From JBLNBU01 sp050260215 (GTDB lineage Bacteria > Pseudomonadota > Alphaproteobacteria > Rhodospirillales > Magnetospirillaceae), in assembly GCA_050260215.1 (NCBI GenBank), contig JBLNBU010000166.1, positions 1 through 10,583 on the forward strand: a stretch of 10,583 nt of DNA. Direction: 5' to 3'. The translations under genes were made by a program, and so were the position numbers. Position 1 is the first letter of the stretch. The number at the start of each line of letters is the position of its first letter. Below, piece by piece: positions 1-6,819 of the stretch. The notes under the pieces were generated by a model that saw only the letters and a list, made by a program, of their open reading frames with translations, searched no databases and was not told the origin of the DNA.

Positions 1-28
1 TGTTGGTGATGCTGCGGTAAGTGTTCAT
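1..28 (-). CDS. 5' end of an unidentified gene, cut by the left edge
   Basis: Only nine codons are visible (MNTYRSITN), so no function can be assigned. The ATG at 26-28 (read on the minus strand) is preceded by a clear GAGGAG Shine-Dalgarno sequence six bases upstream. An ATG five bases further upstream opens a frame that stops after two codons and is not a credible start. The gene begins 36 bp after the stop of the small gene at 65-421 on the same strand, so the two probably share a transcript. The call rests on the ribosome binding site, the spacing and the open frame to the edge. Confidence 0.55.
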
Positions 29-64
29 GACATTCTCCTCGGGAGCCTGTGGGTGTGCGCAAAG

Positions 65-421
65 TCACGCCACCGCCGGCCAGGGCGGACGAGACAGGGG
101 CGGATCGATGAAGCTGGGAATGGGGGGCTCGGGCCGGGCGTGCAGCTCCAGCCAGCGGTCGACGATGGCCCGGCTGCCGTGGCAGCCGGCCGGCAGATGC
201 TCGTAGCACCAAGCGACCATCTCACCGATCTGCGCGCGGAACTCCGCGTCGCCGGCGGCATACGCCGCGCGCACGTCGTTGCAAAGCAGAGCCATCAAGG
301 CGCTGCTCGGTCGCACGCCGTGCTCGACGTAGAGCCTCAGGTCTCCGGCGAGAGACTTCGCCGGAAACGCCTCATAAGGGATGTCGGGGAAAGCGCTTTG
401 GTGAGAGAAAGCTGTCTGCAT
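65..421 (-). CDS. small hypothetical protein, conserved-looking
   Basis: This 118-residue soluble protein has no signal peptide or membrane segment, and I cannot name its function. The likely conserved core is residues 30-90. It starts with LYVEHGVRPSSAL, contains ALLCNDVRAAYAAGD, and ends with the aromatic/glycine motif WCYEHLPAGCHGS followed by DRW. Small proteins of this pattern (YVE-G, LCND, W-Y--LP--C-GS) occur in phage and mobile-element accessory regions. That is from memory of the pattern, not a search. The C-terminal 25 residues are proline-rich and look disordered. I chose the ATG at 421 because AGGTG lies just upstream. A GTG at 439 would add six residues and has a poorer context. 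The next gene on the same strand starts 36 bp after its stop. Confidence 0.7.
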   Translation of the reverse strand: MQTAFSHQSAFPDIPYEAFPAKSLAGDLRLYVEHGVRPSSALMALLCNDVRAAYAAGDAEFRAQIGEMVAWCYEHLPAGCHGSRAIVDRWLELHARPEPPIPSFIDPPLSRPPWPAVA

Positions 422-570
422 TGCACACCTGCCATGCACACAGCCAACCTTGGCACTGGATTCGGATAGGTATTCGCGTCAGTGCCCGGGTGCCTCGGCT
501 TCGGCAACCCAGGCCAAATCTTGTGCGGTGATCCCGAATATTCCCAGCCGAGGAACATCGGGTACTTGGT

Positions 571-584
571 GCCGTGGCCACGGC
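571..584. repeat. 14-bp perfect palindrome
   Basis: GCCGTGGCCACGGC is identical to its own reverse complement. It lies in the gene-free stretch, about 27 bp from the next hairpin. It could be a protein-binding site or part of a structured transcript, but nothing in the sequence decides this. Confidence 0.5.
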
Positions 585-610
585 GGCCCAAGTCAATGAG
601 ACGATTGGTA

Positions 611-645
611 GATCCGAGGGACCTCGGCCACGGAGTCCTCGGATC
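611..645. repeat. long imperfect hairpin
   Basis: The left arm at 611-625 (GATCCGAGGGACCTC) pairs with the right arm at 633-645 (GAGTCCTCGGATC) over 13 base pairs, with two single-base bulges in the left arm. The loop is GGCCACG. No T-run follows on either strand, so this is not an intrinsic terminator. A smaller hairpin, CCGTG-CGC-CACGG, follows at 654-666. Confidence 0.55.
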
Positions 646-796
646 CCGCGGCGCCGTGCGCCACGGAACGGATAGTTGGTATGAGCCTCCGGTCAGCATG
701 CGGTTGCGTTGGGGATAATGGGTTGCGGCGCGACAGGCGCCTTGACGGAGAATCGGCGGCATGGGTGCCTCCGACAACTTTCCCCAGCATTTCACA

Positions 797-808
797 TGCG
801 CCGGCGCA
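797..808. repeat. 12-bp perfect palindrome, possible operator
   Basis: TGCGCCGGCGCA is a perfect palindrome. It directly abuts a TTGACT hexamer on the minus strand (809-814), which would place it in the spacer of a leftward promoter. However, the hexamer about 17 bp downstream (AATGCT) is a poor -10. A promoter and operator for leftward transcription is therefore possible but weakly supported. Confidence 0.3.
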
Positions 809-969
809 AGTCAAGAAAAAAGTGTTTAGTTACAGGAGCTTAGCGACATATCGCACATCTCGTGCTATCCCAAACGGGGCTGAAAAAGCCGACCTGTCGC
901 CGATTACACGCCCCCCGAGCTGCGGGGAACCGGATACGGCGGGACTGCGTTCGAGCCTGGGCGACGTTC

Positions 970-1047
970 ATGGCGGGTGCGGGATTCACCGTCCTGGCAC
1001 TGGCGATCTGGGTGTTTCGTCAGGGTCTGGGCGCCAGGCAAAGTTGA
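970..1047 (+). CDS. possible 25-residue hydrophobic peptide
   Basis: The frame begins with ATG at 970 and encodes a short peptide (MAGAGFTVLALAIWVFRQG followed by six residues). It has one hydrophobic segment of about 14 residues and a basic C-terminal end, as in single-span membrane peptides. There is no convincing ribosome binding site (GGGCGA lies about five bases upstream). It could equally be chance, or the tail of a decayed gene, because the frame is open upstream to 862. Confidence 0.12.
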   Translation: MAGAGFTVLALAIWVFRQGLGARQS

Positions 1048-1085
1048 GGCGCGGGGTGGATTCCGGTGAATCCCGGCCAAGCAGC

Positions 1086-1114
1086 TTGCCGAGCGGCGTC
1101 GGGCAATTTATATT
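1086..1114 (+). promoter_or_regulatory. sigma70-like promoter of the toxin-antitoxin operon
   Basis: TTGCCG (1086-1091, four of six consensus bases) and TATATT (1109-1114, five of six) are separated by exactly 17 bp. Transcription would begin at about 1121, giving a leader of about 26 nt before the antitoxin ATG at 1147. An inverted repeat overlaps the -10 and the start point, as expected for an autorepressed toxin-antitoxin promoter. Confidence 0.5.
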
Positions 1115-1132
1115 TCCGATGTGTCGGAATAT
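1110..1132. promoter_or_regulatory. inverted-repeat operator candidate of the toxin-antitoxin operon
   Basis: The left half ATATTTCCGA (1110-1119) and the right half TCGGAATAT (1124-1132) are reverse complements apart from one extra T, with TGTG between them. The site covers the end of the -10 hexamer and the expected transcription start. Antitoxins commonly repress their own operon, and this antitoxin has a putative helix-turn-helix at its N-terminus, so it is the natural candidate to bind here. The repeat is seen directly; the binding partner is inferred. Confidence 0.5.
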
Positions 1133-1146
1133 TTCTGGAGCGCGCC

Positions 1147-1776
1147 ATGAACGCCGAGTTGCTGACTCCCGCCGAGGCGGCCGTCGTCGCCAGCGTCAGC
1201 GTGCGCGACGTCAACCGGGCCATCGACGAAAAGATTATCCCCGACCGGTTTTACTCCCTGGGTGACGGTCGCCGGGTGCGGCTGACCGCCTGTCCGCTCA
1301 TGGGCTTCTATTTCCGTGCCGCCTCCGCGCTCACCGCCGAAGAGCGCCTGCGTCTCATCGGCCGGGTCAGCGACCGCCTGGCCGACCGGCTGCCGGCCGG
1401 CTGGCGGAACACCGACTGGACGGTCAGGGACGGCTTCCTCACGGTGGACTTCACCGACTTCGTCGCCGAAGCCGACGACCGTTCCGCCCGCCTGGCGGCA
1501 GCCCGCGAGATGGTGGTGGAGGATCCCGCCATCCTCGGCGGCACACCAGTGATCCGCGGCACCCGCATCCCCGTCTACGACGTGGTGGCTTCCGTGGTGG
1601 CGGGCCTGCCCCGGGAGCGCATCCTGGCCGCCTATCCCAGCCTGGATGACGCCACCCTCGACCTCGCGGCCTTGTATGCCGAGGCGACGCCGGTCCGGGG
1701 CCGGCCGCGCCGCTTCATCGCCCTGCCCGCCGGGGCCGCGGTCATCTCCGAGCGACGGATCGCGCGCCGGAAATGA
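1147..1776 (+). CDS. DUF433-family antitoxin with N-terminal helix-turn-helix
   Basis: This 209-residue protein is the probable antitoxin of a type II module. Residues about 5-35 (LLTPAEAAVVASVSVRDVNR and onward) resemble a MerR/excisionase-like helix-turn-helix. Residues about 126-182 are a clear DUF433 domain, with the hallmark DPAILGGTPVIRGTRIPVYD followed by VVAGLPRERILAAYPSL and LYAEA. Short DUF433 antitoxins are about 70-110 residues. The longer form with an added DNA-binding segment resembles the non-canonical VapB45 type described in Mycobacterium tuberculosis (family knowledge, not checked). The ATG at 1147 has GGAG six bases upstream. The stop overlaps the start of the toxin gene in ATGA, so the two are translationally coupled. 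The antitoxin would neutralise the downstream PIN-like protein and probably repress the operon through the inverted repeat at 1110-1132. Confidence 0.85.
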   Translation: MNAELLTPAEAAVVASVSVRDVNRAIDEKIIPDRFYSLGDGRRVRLTACPLMGFYFRAASALTAEERLRLIGRVSDRLADRLPAGWRNTDWTVRDGFLTVDFTDFVAEADDRSARLAAAREMVVEDPAILGGTPVIRGTRIPVYDVVASVVAGLPRERILAAYPSLDDATLDLAALYAEATPVRGRPRRFIALPAGAAVISERRIARRK

Positions 1777-2204
1777 AGCTCCTGGTCGACGAGTGCCTGA
1801 GCGAGGAGCTTGCCAAGCGGGCGCGGGAGCGCGGCCACGCGGAAGCCTCGCACGTCCGGTGGATCGGCCTGGGCGGTACCCAGGACTGGAACCTGATGCC
1901 CGTCATCGTTGCCGGGGACTGGACCTTCGTCACCAAGAACTCCTGGGATTTCCGCGGCCCTCCCGACACGCCTGGCCAATCGGGGGAATACGCCGCCGTT
2001 GATCTCCATGCCGGCCTCGTCTGCCTCAATGGACCGGTCGGAATGGACCTCGCCATGCAGCTGGAGCTGTTCGAGGTGGCGCTGGACGAAATCGAGACCG
2101 CGCCTGACCTAATCAACCAGGTGCTGGAGATCTTCCTGGAGAGCGCCGAAGACGGCGAGATCCGCTTGGTGCGGTACGCGCTGCCGACGGACGACGGCGG
2201 CTGA
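1773..2204 (+). CDS. PIN-like (DUF5615) toxin, putative ribonuclease
   Basis: This 143-residue protein is the probable toxin partner of the DUF433 antitoxin. The N-terminus MKLLVDECLSEELAKRARER is the signature of DUF5615 PIN-like proteins, with the first acidic pair at D6-E7. The second conserved region reads FVTKNSWDFRG (residues 52-62). Most relatives have an aspartate where N56 stands, while D59 and F60 are kept. D38 and W39 lie between them. PIN-like toxins usually cleave RNA using metal ions held by the acidic residues, so the asparagine could weaken activity or be normal for this subclade. The ATG lies inside the antitoxin stop (ATGA). The C-terminal 40 residues are acidic (EIETAPDLINQVLEIFLESAE). 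The convergent Avs-like gene ends 90 bp downstream, with no clear terminator between. Confidence 0.8.
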   Translation: MKLLVDECLSEELAKRARERGHAEASHVRWIGLGGTQDWNLMPVIVAGDWTFVTKNSWDFRGPPDTPGQSGEYAAVDLHAGLVCLNGPVGMDLAMQLELFEVALDEIETAPDLINQVLEIFLESAEDGEIRLVRYALPTDDGG

Positions 2205-2294
2205 GCGAACCTTAGAAATAATGCCTGAGCTTCTCCTCCACCGCCCATGCCGTCGGAGAGCCGGCACCTAACCGCCATAGCGGGGCGCCACTCC

Positions 2295-5200
2295 TCAAAT
2301 CCCGCCGCAATTGAAATCGGACCAGCTTCGGCTCTGCCAGGCGCCGTTCTCCCACCAGTAGACGGCGGAGTGGTAGCGGCAGGCCCATCGATCCGGAATT
2401 CCGTGACCCAGCCCGCCTGGCCACAAATTCTTCTCCCCGCCCACAAGCCACAGGCAATCCCACCCACTGCTATCCAGGAAAGCGAGGAACCGCTGTCGGT
2501 CAATAACCGCTACGGCGGAATGATCGGTGAAGGCGGCCGGATCCATGAAAACTGTCTTGCCGTCCACATCCACGAAGGCGCCGGGGCAGCCCGGCTTGGC
2601 CGACAACCCCATCTGCCCGCACAGCCAACCGGAGGGCAACTTGAGTGCCACGGAGCCCACCGAAAGATCGATGTGGCCCTCCCAGTGATAGCCGATCACC
2701 GGCCAGACCACCGGCAGGCCATCGCACAATCCGCCTCTGTCCGTTTCCGTACCCATGGCTTCAACCGGCCAAGAGCTGCGCCAGAGAAATTCGCCGAGAT
2801 AGCCGTCGTCGGTGAAGTCAGCCGGCTGATGCCCGGAGGGATCAGAAATGTGCTTATCCGCAAGGGCTGCGATCACGCCTTCGCGATCGGCCTTGCGCAC
2901 CAGCACTGTCGTCACCCGCGACCAGCTTTCGCGGTGCCTGGTGGAGGCTCCGTCGGCCCGTTTGGTCATGCCGTATAACAGCAGCCATTGCCGCCGCCCG
3001 GGATCCTGGAGATCGAACAGGGCGGGAGTGAGCGGCACATCTTCCTCCGACCCGACCCAAGCCGTCATCGCCTCGGGGGCGCATGGTGCCAGCATGGCTT
3101 CGGCCGGCCGCCACCACGCCGGTCCATCCGGGTGACTAGGAACCGTCAGGACCGATGGGTCACAGTCGCGAAAAAAGGGCTGGTCGGCGCTGGTGCGGTA
3201 AGAAACAACCCGCTCTGGCCACCGGCCGATGTGGTGAACATTGTCGGAAAGGCGGGCGAGCAACTCGTCGAGAGCGATCCACTGGTACTTCTTGCCGATG
3301 CGCTCGGTTTTCGGGCGTTCACGGTCGTAGATCCTGAGTGCAGCCTCGAAGGCGGCGAAGCGATCGGCCGTCCAGCCGAGATCGAGCACCCGCTTGATCA
3401 GCCAGCGCTCTGCCCGTTTAGCGTCGTATTTTGGGATCCCATGTCCCCGGCCATCGATACGCTCGGCTGCTTCCGCGGCAACGTCCGGCGGCAAGAGGGC
3501 GAGAAAGGCGGCAAGGGTAACGTCCACCGGGTCGGGTTCATCCGCTTCACCCGGCGACGCCTCGTCGCCCACTTCGACGAATGTCGGGACGAGTCGCTGC
3601 CAGCGTGTGCTCAGCGCTTTCTGATAGCCTTCCCATGCGGTCTTGACCTCAATGGAGCCGGCATCGACGATTTCGGCGACAAATCCCTCGTAGCGCTGGT
3701 CGCCGGTGGTCGGTGTCGGCTCGCCGAGCGGAACGGAGGACCACCGGTTCAGGCAGCTTTCGAGCACATAGCGGGAGAAATCACCCAATCCTGTGACAGA
3801 ACCAACCACCTCGCCGGCGCCGCTGACTCGTGCGGCCTCGATGACCTCGTCACCCACCTCCTCCAGCGGCCAGTCGGTCACAAACGGCGGGCGGCAGCGG
3901 TCGAGCAGAATGCCTGGGGGGAGGACTCCCCGGGCGTCAACCAGTTCGATAATGCCCTGGGCATGGTCACGGGTGCGCAGGCTGACCGGTGGCTGGCCCG
4001 TGGCGAAGCACAAGGTCCAGGTCTGTTGCGCCAGCGCCGCCAGCGCCCAATCCCCGGCCGCGTTCATCGCCGCGCCGTAGGCCGCCGCCCATAGCCGCTC
4101 GGCCAGATAGGGATCGTCGACTCGATGGAACCGGTCGAGGATTACCGTCATCACCGTCGGACGCAGTAGGAAGATGTGGGCCAGCGCCTTGGTGGCCCGA
4201 TCGCGGATATTCCGGTCGGAGGTGGTCAGCATCCAGGCCAGCACCGTCGCGGTCAGGCGCAGGGTTTCGTCGGTGGCAAGATGACAGTGGGTGCCAAGGG
4301 ACCAGGCGATAATTTGGTCGATGGCCTCTTCGGCATTGTAATCGGCCAGAGCCAGCGGGATCGACCACACCAAATCGCGTTCGGGCATGGCAAGGCCGCG
4401 CAGGCGACGATCCAGCCGGTCGGCGTTCCAGGGATGATTGGGAACGGAAGAAAGGCGTATGAGGACTTCGATCTGGTAGTCCTCGTACAGATGGTCGAAC
4501 CAGCGCTCGGTGGCGGGCAGGAAGGCATTCGCGGTGCGCCACAACAGGCTGTCCCGAAATTTCCGGTGAGCCGTGGCCGAGTTGAGGCGCAGGTTGGCCA
4601 CGTCCAGCAACTCCACGCCCCGCCGTTGCGGCAGCAAGATGGCCAGCGCCCCGAGCAGGCCGGCCCAGGCATCTGGGTCGCGGCCAACGAAGGCGAGATC
4701 GCCGCTTTCCTTGAACGAAGCCGCGCTAAGGGCATCGACCACCTCCTCGGCCATCAGCAACTCGCCCAGCCGCTGGAAGACGAAGATGACACCGTCCGGC
4801 ATTGGGGTCAGGTTGCTGGCCGGCCGCGGTGCCTCGGGATCGGGCAATGGCAACAGGGCGCCGCGCTGGAGATCCCGCAACAACGCGCCGGCGCGAGCGG
4901 GAGAATCGTCGCCATCGTACTCGGCTAGAACCCCGCGAATCGCTCCCGCCGCCTGGGCCTGGCTCAGCCATGGTCGGCCGACCCGCAGCATCTCGCGGGC
5001 GATGGCACGCAGGCAGAGCGGCAGCAGCGTGCTGTCGGACCATCGGTCGAATGGGTGGCGGACCGACAGGCTGCGGACGAAGAAGGCGAAGAATTCTGCC
5101 AGGCCGATGAACTGCGGAAATGTCCGTTGCCCCGCCGCCGCTAGGCCCGCAGCAGTGACCCTCAGGAACAGCGGATTGGTGAAGTCCGGCGCCAGCCACG

Positions 5201-6746
5201 GCATCGCCGGCCGGGCAATACCCTTGCGGTCGAGGAACATTTCTGCCGCTTGTTCCTGCTCCTCCTCGGTAACGAATCCGCGGCATTCGACACGGATGAA
5301 GGTGCTGGGCAGAGGATCCGGTACTACCCAGTCGAGATAATCGCTACGGCAACTGACAGCAACGGCCAGGCGGGGAAAGGCCAGGATATCGCGGATAAAA
5401 CTGCCAAGGTGATCCCGCCAGCGATCGGCATTACGGCTTTCGTTGAGGGCGTCGACCAGTATTAGTGCCCGGGTGCCGGCGGCTTCGGCCCATGCGTCCA
5501 AGGCGCCCAGTACCTCATCAGTGCTAAACCGGTCCACGTCCAAGCGAGAGCGGATCTGACCCCAAGGTTCTGCCGCGCCGTCAAGCCACTGCCCCGGTAC
5601 CAAGATGACGGGATGCCCCGCGCGCGTCGCACGATCCGCCACCTCGGCAAGGAGATGCGATTTACCGATGCCGAATTCCCCGACCAGAAGGACGGCTCGG
5701 CGGTGCTCCGCCTGAAACAGAGGGCTGCGCAGCAACGCGGCGACAGGGGCGACGGCATCCCGAAGAGTCTCATCGATCTGCATCACGGTGTCCGATCGCG
5801 ACCGGCCGTGCTCGGCGACGAAAGCGGCGATCAACTGGGCCGTTTGCTCCGCTAAAGCCTGCCAGCCCACGAGGGGAAGCACTTCACCGATTGTTTTGGG
5901 GAAATCCGTTTCCAATGCGGACAACCCGATGACGGCGTCCACGGCTGCCAGAAAGGCCGGCCGTGCCGTGATCTCTTGGAGCGTCGGCCCCGGTTCTGGC
6001 GGCGGGCACACCTCCATAACGACCAAGTCACCCTGAGAGATACCGCGCGCCTTTCTAAGCGCGGCAGCGAGTCTCGACTGCAACACGGGACTCCGCACCA
6101 GCCCCTCGAACGCATCCGTTGCCGCGACATGCACATGCTCGTCGGCGTGGTAGCGCTCGCCCAGATCCACGGCGGCGCGTTCGAACCGTTGCCGGAACCA
6201 CTCCTCCGTCCAGTGGGGCAGGTGGAAAAACCAAGCGCGGATCCCGACATAGGCCGGCTCGGGGAGAATCAGCCGCCGGAGCAGTTCGCTTTCGTCCCAG
6301 CGCATGAATTCGACCTCCGGGAAGGCGGCCTTCCACTCAGCCACGCATTCGTCCCAGTGTTCCTCACCCGATTTCTGCGGTCGTCCTCGCGCACCACTTC
6401 GCGCTGTTCGTGGCGTCAAATTGCAGGGAAACGCGATAACATATCGGTAGATCGTAGGGTGGACGCCCATGGCCGTTCGCACCGAGCCATCGACCTTGTC
6501 CCAGTCGATGTCTCCCGATCTCAAATGGTACTTGGCTTGGTAGGCAACCTTGCGCCCGTCGGCCAGCGTCCAATATGCCTCGACGCCTCCGTCGCCCCCT
6601 GCGCCGTCGCCCCTGAAATAGCGGGCATCCGGCGCAGGCGGATCGAGCCGCCCCAACTGGCACACCAGCTCCTCAAAGCCGTGCTTCCGATCCCCATGGA
6701 CCGCCCGGATATTGCTGAAGTCGATGTCCCTACGACCGGGCGCCAT
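2295..6746 (-). CDS. Avs-like antiphage protein: PD-(D/E)XK nuclease fused to STAND ATPase
   Basis: This 1483-residue cytoplasmic protein is probably an antiviral STAND sensor-effector. Residues about 10-130 form an Mrr-like restriction-endonuclease fold: GFEELV at 23-28, GDGGVE near 51-56 and YQAKYH near 69-74 supply the acidic residues, glutamine and lysine of the PD-(D/E)XK site. The ATPase has Walker A GEFGIGKS at 356-363, Walker B LILVDALNE at 428-436, a sensor-like arginine in SCRSDYL at 465-471, NPLFLRV at 524-530 and the STAND-typical FVFQRLGELLMAEE at about 655-668. Residues about 680-1150 look like helical repeats; the last 330 match nothing I know. In Avs proteins, binding of a phage terminase or portal protein triggers oligomerisation and DNA cleavage. 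The ATG at 6746 is chosen because AGGAGG lies four bases upstream; a start at 6791 would add 15 residues without such a site. The integrase gene ends 73 bp upstream on the same strand, so co-transcription is likely. The Avs subtype is uncertain. Confidence 0.82.
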   Translation of the reverse strand: MAPGRRDIDFSNIRAVHGDRKHGFEELVCQLGRLDPPAPDARYFRGDGAGGDGGVEAYWTLADGRKVAYQAKYHLRSGDIDWDKVDGSVRTAMGVHPTIYRYVIAFPCNLTPRTARSGARGRPQKSGEEHWDECVAEWKAAFPEVEFMRWDESELLRRLILPEPAYVGIRAWFFHLPHWTEEWFRQRFERAAVDLGERYHADEHVHVAATDAFEGLVRSPVLQSRLAAALRKARGISQGDLVVMEVCPPPEPGPTLQEITARPAFLAAVDAVIGLSALETDFPKTIGEVLPLVGWQALAEQTAQLIAAFVAEHGRSRSDTVMQIDETLRDAVAPVAALLRSPLFQAEHRRAVLLVGEFGIGKSHLLAEVADRATRAGHPVILVPGQWLDGAAEPWGQIRSRLDVDRFSTDEVLGALDAWAEAAGTRALILVDALNESRNADRWRDHLGSFIRDILAFPRLAVAVSCRSDYLDWVVPDPLPSTFIRVECRGFVTEEEQEQAAEMFLDRKGIARPAMPWLAPDFTNPLFLRVTAAGLAAAGQRTFPQFIGLAEFFAFFVRSLSVRHPFDRWSDSTLLPLCLRAIAREMLRVGRPWLSQAQAAGAIRGVLAEYDGDDSPARAGALLRDLQRGALLPLPDPEAPRPASNLTPMPDGVIFVFQRLGELLMAEEVVDALSAASFKESGDLAFVGRDPDAWAGLLGALAILLPQRRGVELLDVANLRLNSATAHRKFRDSLLWRTANAFLPATERWFDHLYEDYQIEVLIRLSSVPNHPWNADRLDRRLRGLAMPERDLVWSIPLALADYNAEEAIDQIIAWSLGTHCHLATDETLRLTATVLAWMLTTSDRNIRDRATKALAHIFLLRPTVMTVILDRFHRVDDPYLAERLWAAAYGAAMNAAGDWALAALAQQTWTLCFATGQPPVSLRTRDHAQGIIELVDARGVLPPGILLDRCRPPFVTDWPLEEVGDEVIEAARVSGAGEVVGSVTGLGDFSRYVLESCLNRWSSVPLGEPTPTTGDQRYEGFVAEIVDAGSIEVKTAWEGYQKALSTRWQRLVPTFVEVGDEASPGEADEPDPVDVTLAAFLALLPPDVAAEAAERIDGRGHGIPKYDAKRAERWLIKRVLDLGWTADRFAAFEAALRIYDRERPKTERIGKKYQWIALDELLARLSDNVHHIGRWPERVVSYRTSADQPFFRDCDPSVLTVPSHPDGPAWWRPAEAMLAPCAPEAMTAWVGSEEDVPLTPALFDLQDPGRRQWLLLYGMTKRADGASTRHRESWSRVTTVLVRKADREGVIAALADKHISDPSGHQPADFTDDGYLGEFLWRSSWPVEAMGTETDRGGLCDGLPVVWPVIGYHWEGHIDLSVGSVALKLPSGWLCGQMGLSAKPGCPGAFVDVDGKTVFMDPAAFTDHSAVAVIDRQRFLAFLDSSGWDCLWLVGGEKNLWPGGLGHGIPDRWACRYHSAVYWWENGAWQSRSWSDFNCGGI

Positions 6747-6750
6747 TCTT

Positions 6751-6756
6751 CCTCCT
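6751..6756 (-). promoter_or_regulatory. ribosome binding site that sets the Avs-like start
   Basis: On the minus strand this reads AGGAGG, four bases before the ATG at 6746. It decides against the more distal in-frame ATGs at 6785 and 6791, which lack such a site. The site sits in the 73-bp gap after the integrase stop. Confidence 0.75.
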
Positions 6757-6819
6757 GGCCACTTGCCCGGCGATGATATTGCCATCGGCAAATGTGCGCC
6801 ACCGCGCTCAGCAGTTGAA

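Larger units (their letters stand above)
422..1085. other. about 660 bp without a convincing gene
   Basis: No frame here combines a start, a ribosome binding site and recognisable protein sequence. A minus-strand frame (337-795) is open for 152 codons with fairly GC-rich third positions between about 470 and 600, but it overlaps the gene at 65-421 and its product resembles nothing I know. What can be seen is a cluster of palindromes and hairpins (571-584, 611-645, 654-666, 797-808), a local AT-rich stretch at about 812-835, a 12-residue GNAT-like peptide motif near 905-940, and a possible 25-residue hydrophobic peptide at 970-1047. The region may be a decayed stretch plus the control DNA of the flanking genes. 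Confidence 0.5.

Noticed and set aside
337..795. Minus-strand open frame of 152 codons overlapping the gene at 65-421
   Set aside because: It overlaps a better gene by 85 bp, has no ribosome binding site and includes the palindromes at 571-645. Its proline/arginine-rich product is unfamiliar. The third-position bias near 470-600 is the only argument for it.
2205..2294. Bidirectional terminator between the convergent toxin and Avs-like genes
   Set aside because: No stem followed by a T-run is present on either strand in this 90-bp gap. Termination may be Rho-dependent.
2988..4094. Plus-strand open frame of 368 codons inside the Avs-like gene
   Set aside because: It is an antisense shadow of a high-GC gene. 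The minus-strand frame has recognisable nuclease and ATPase motifs, while this one has none. Similar plus-strand frames at 2247-2978, 4176-4928 and 5976-6776 were rejected for the same reason.
6747..6791. Longer N-terminus of the Avs-like protein (start at 6791 or 6785)
   Set aside because: These starts lack a Shine-Dalgarno sequence, whereas the ATG at 6746 has AGGAGG at the right distance. The conserved nuclease motifs begin after it.
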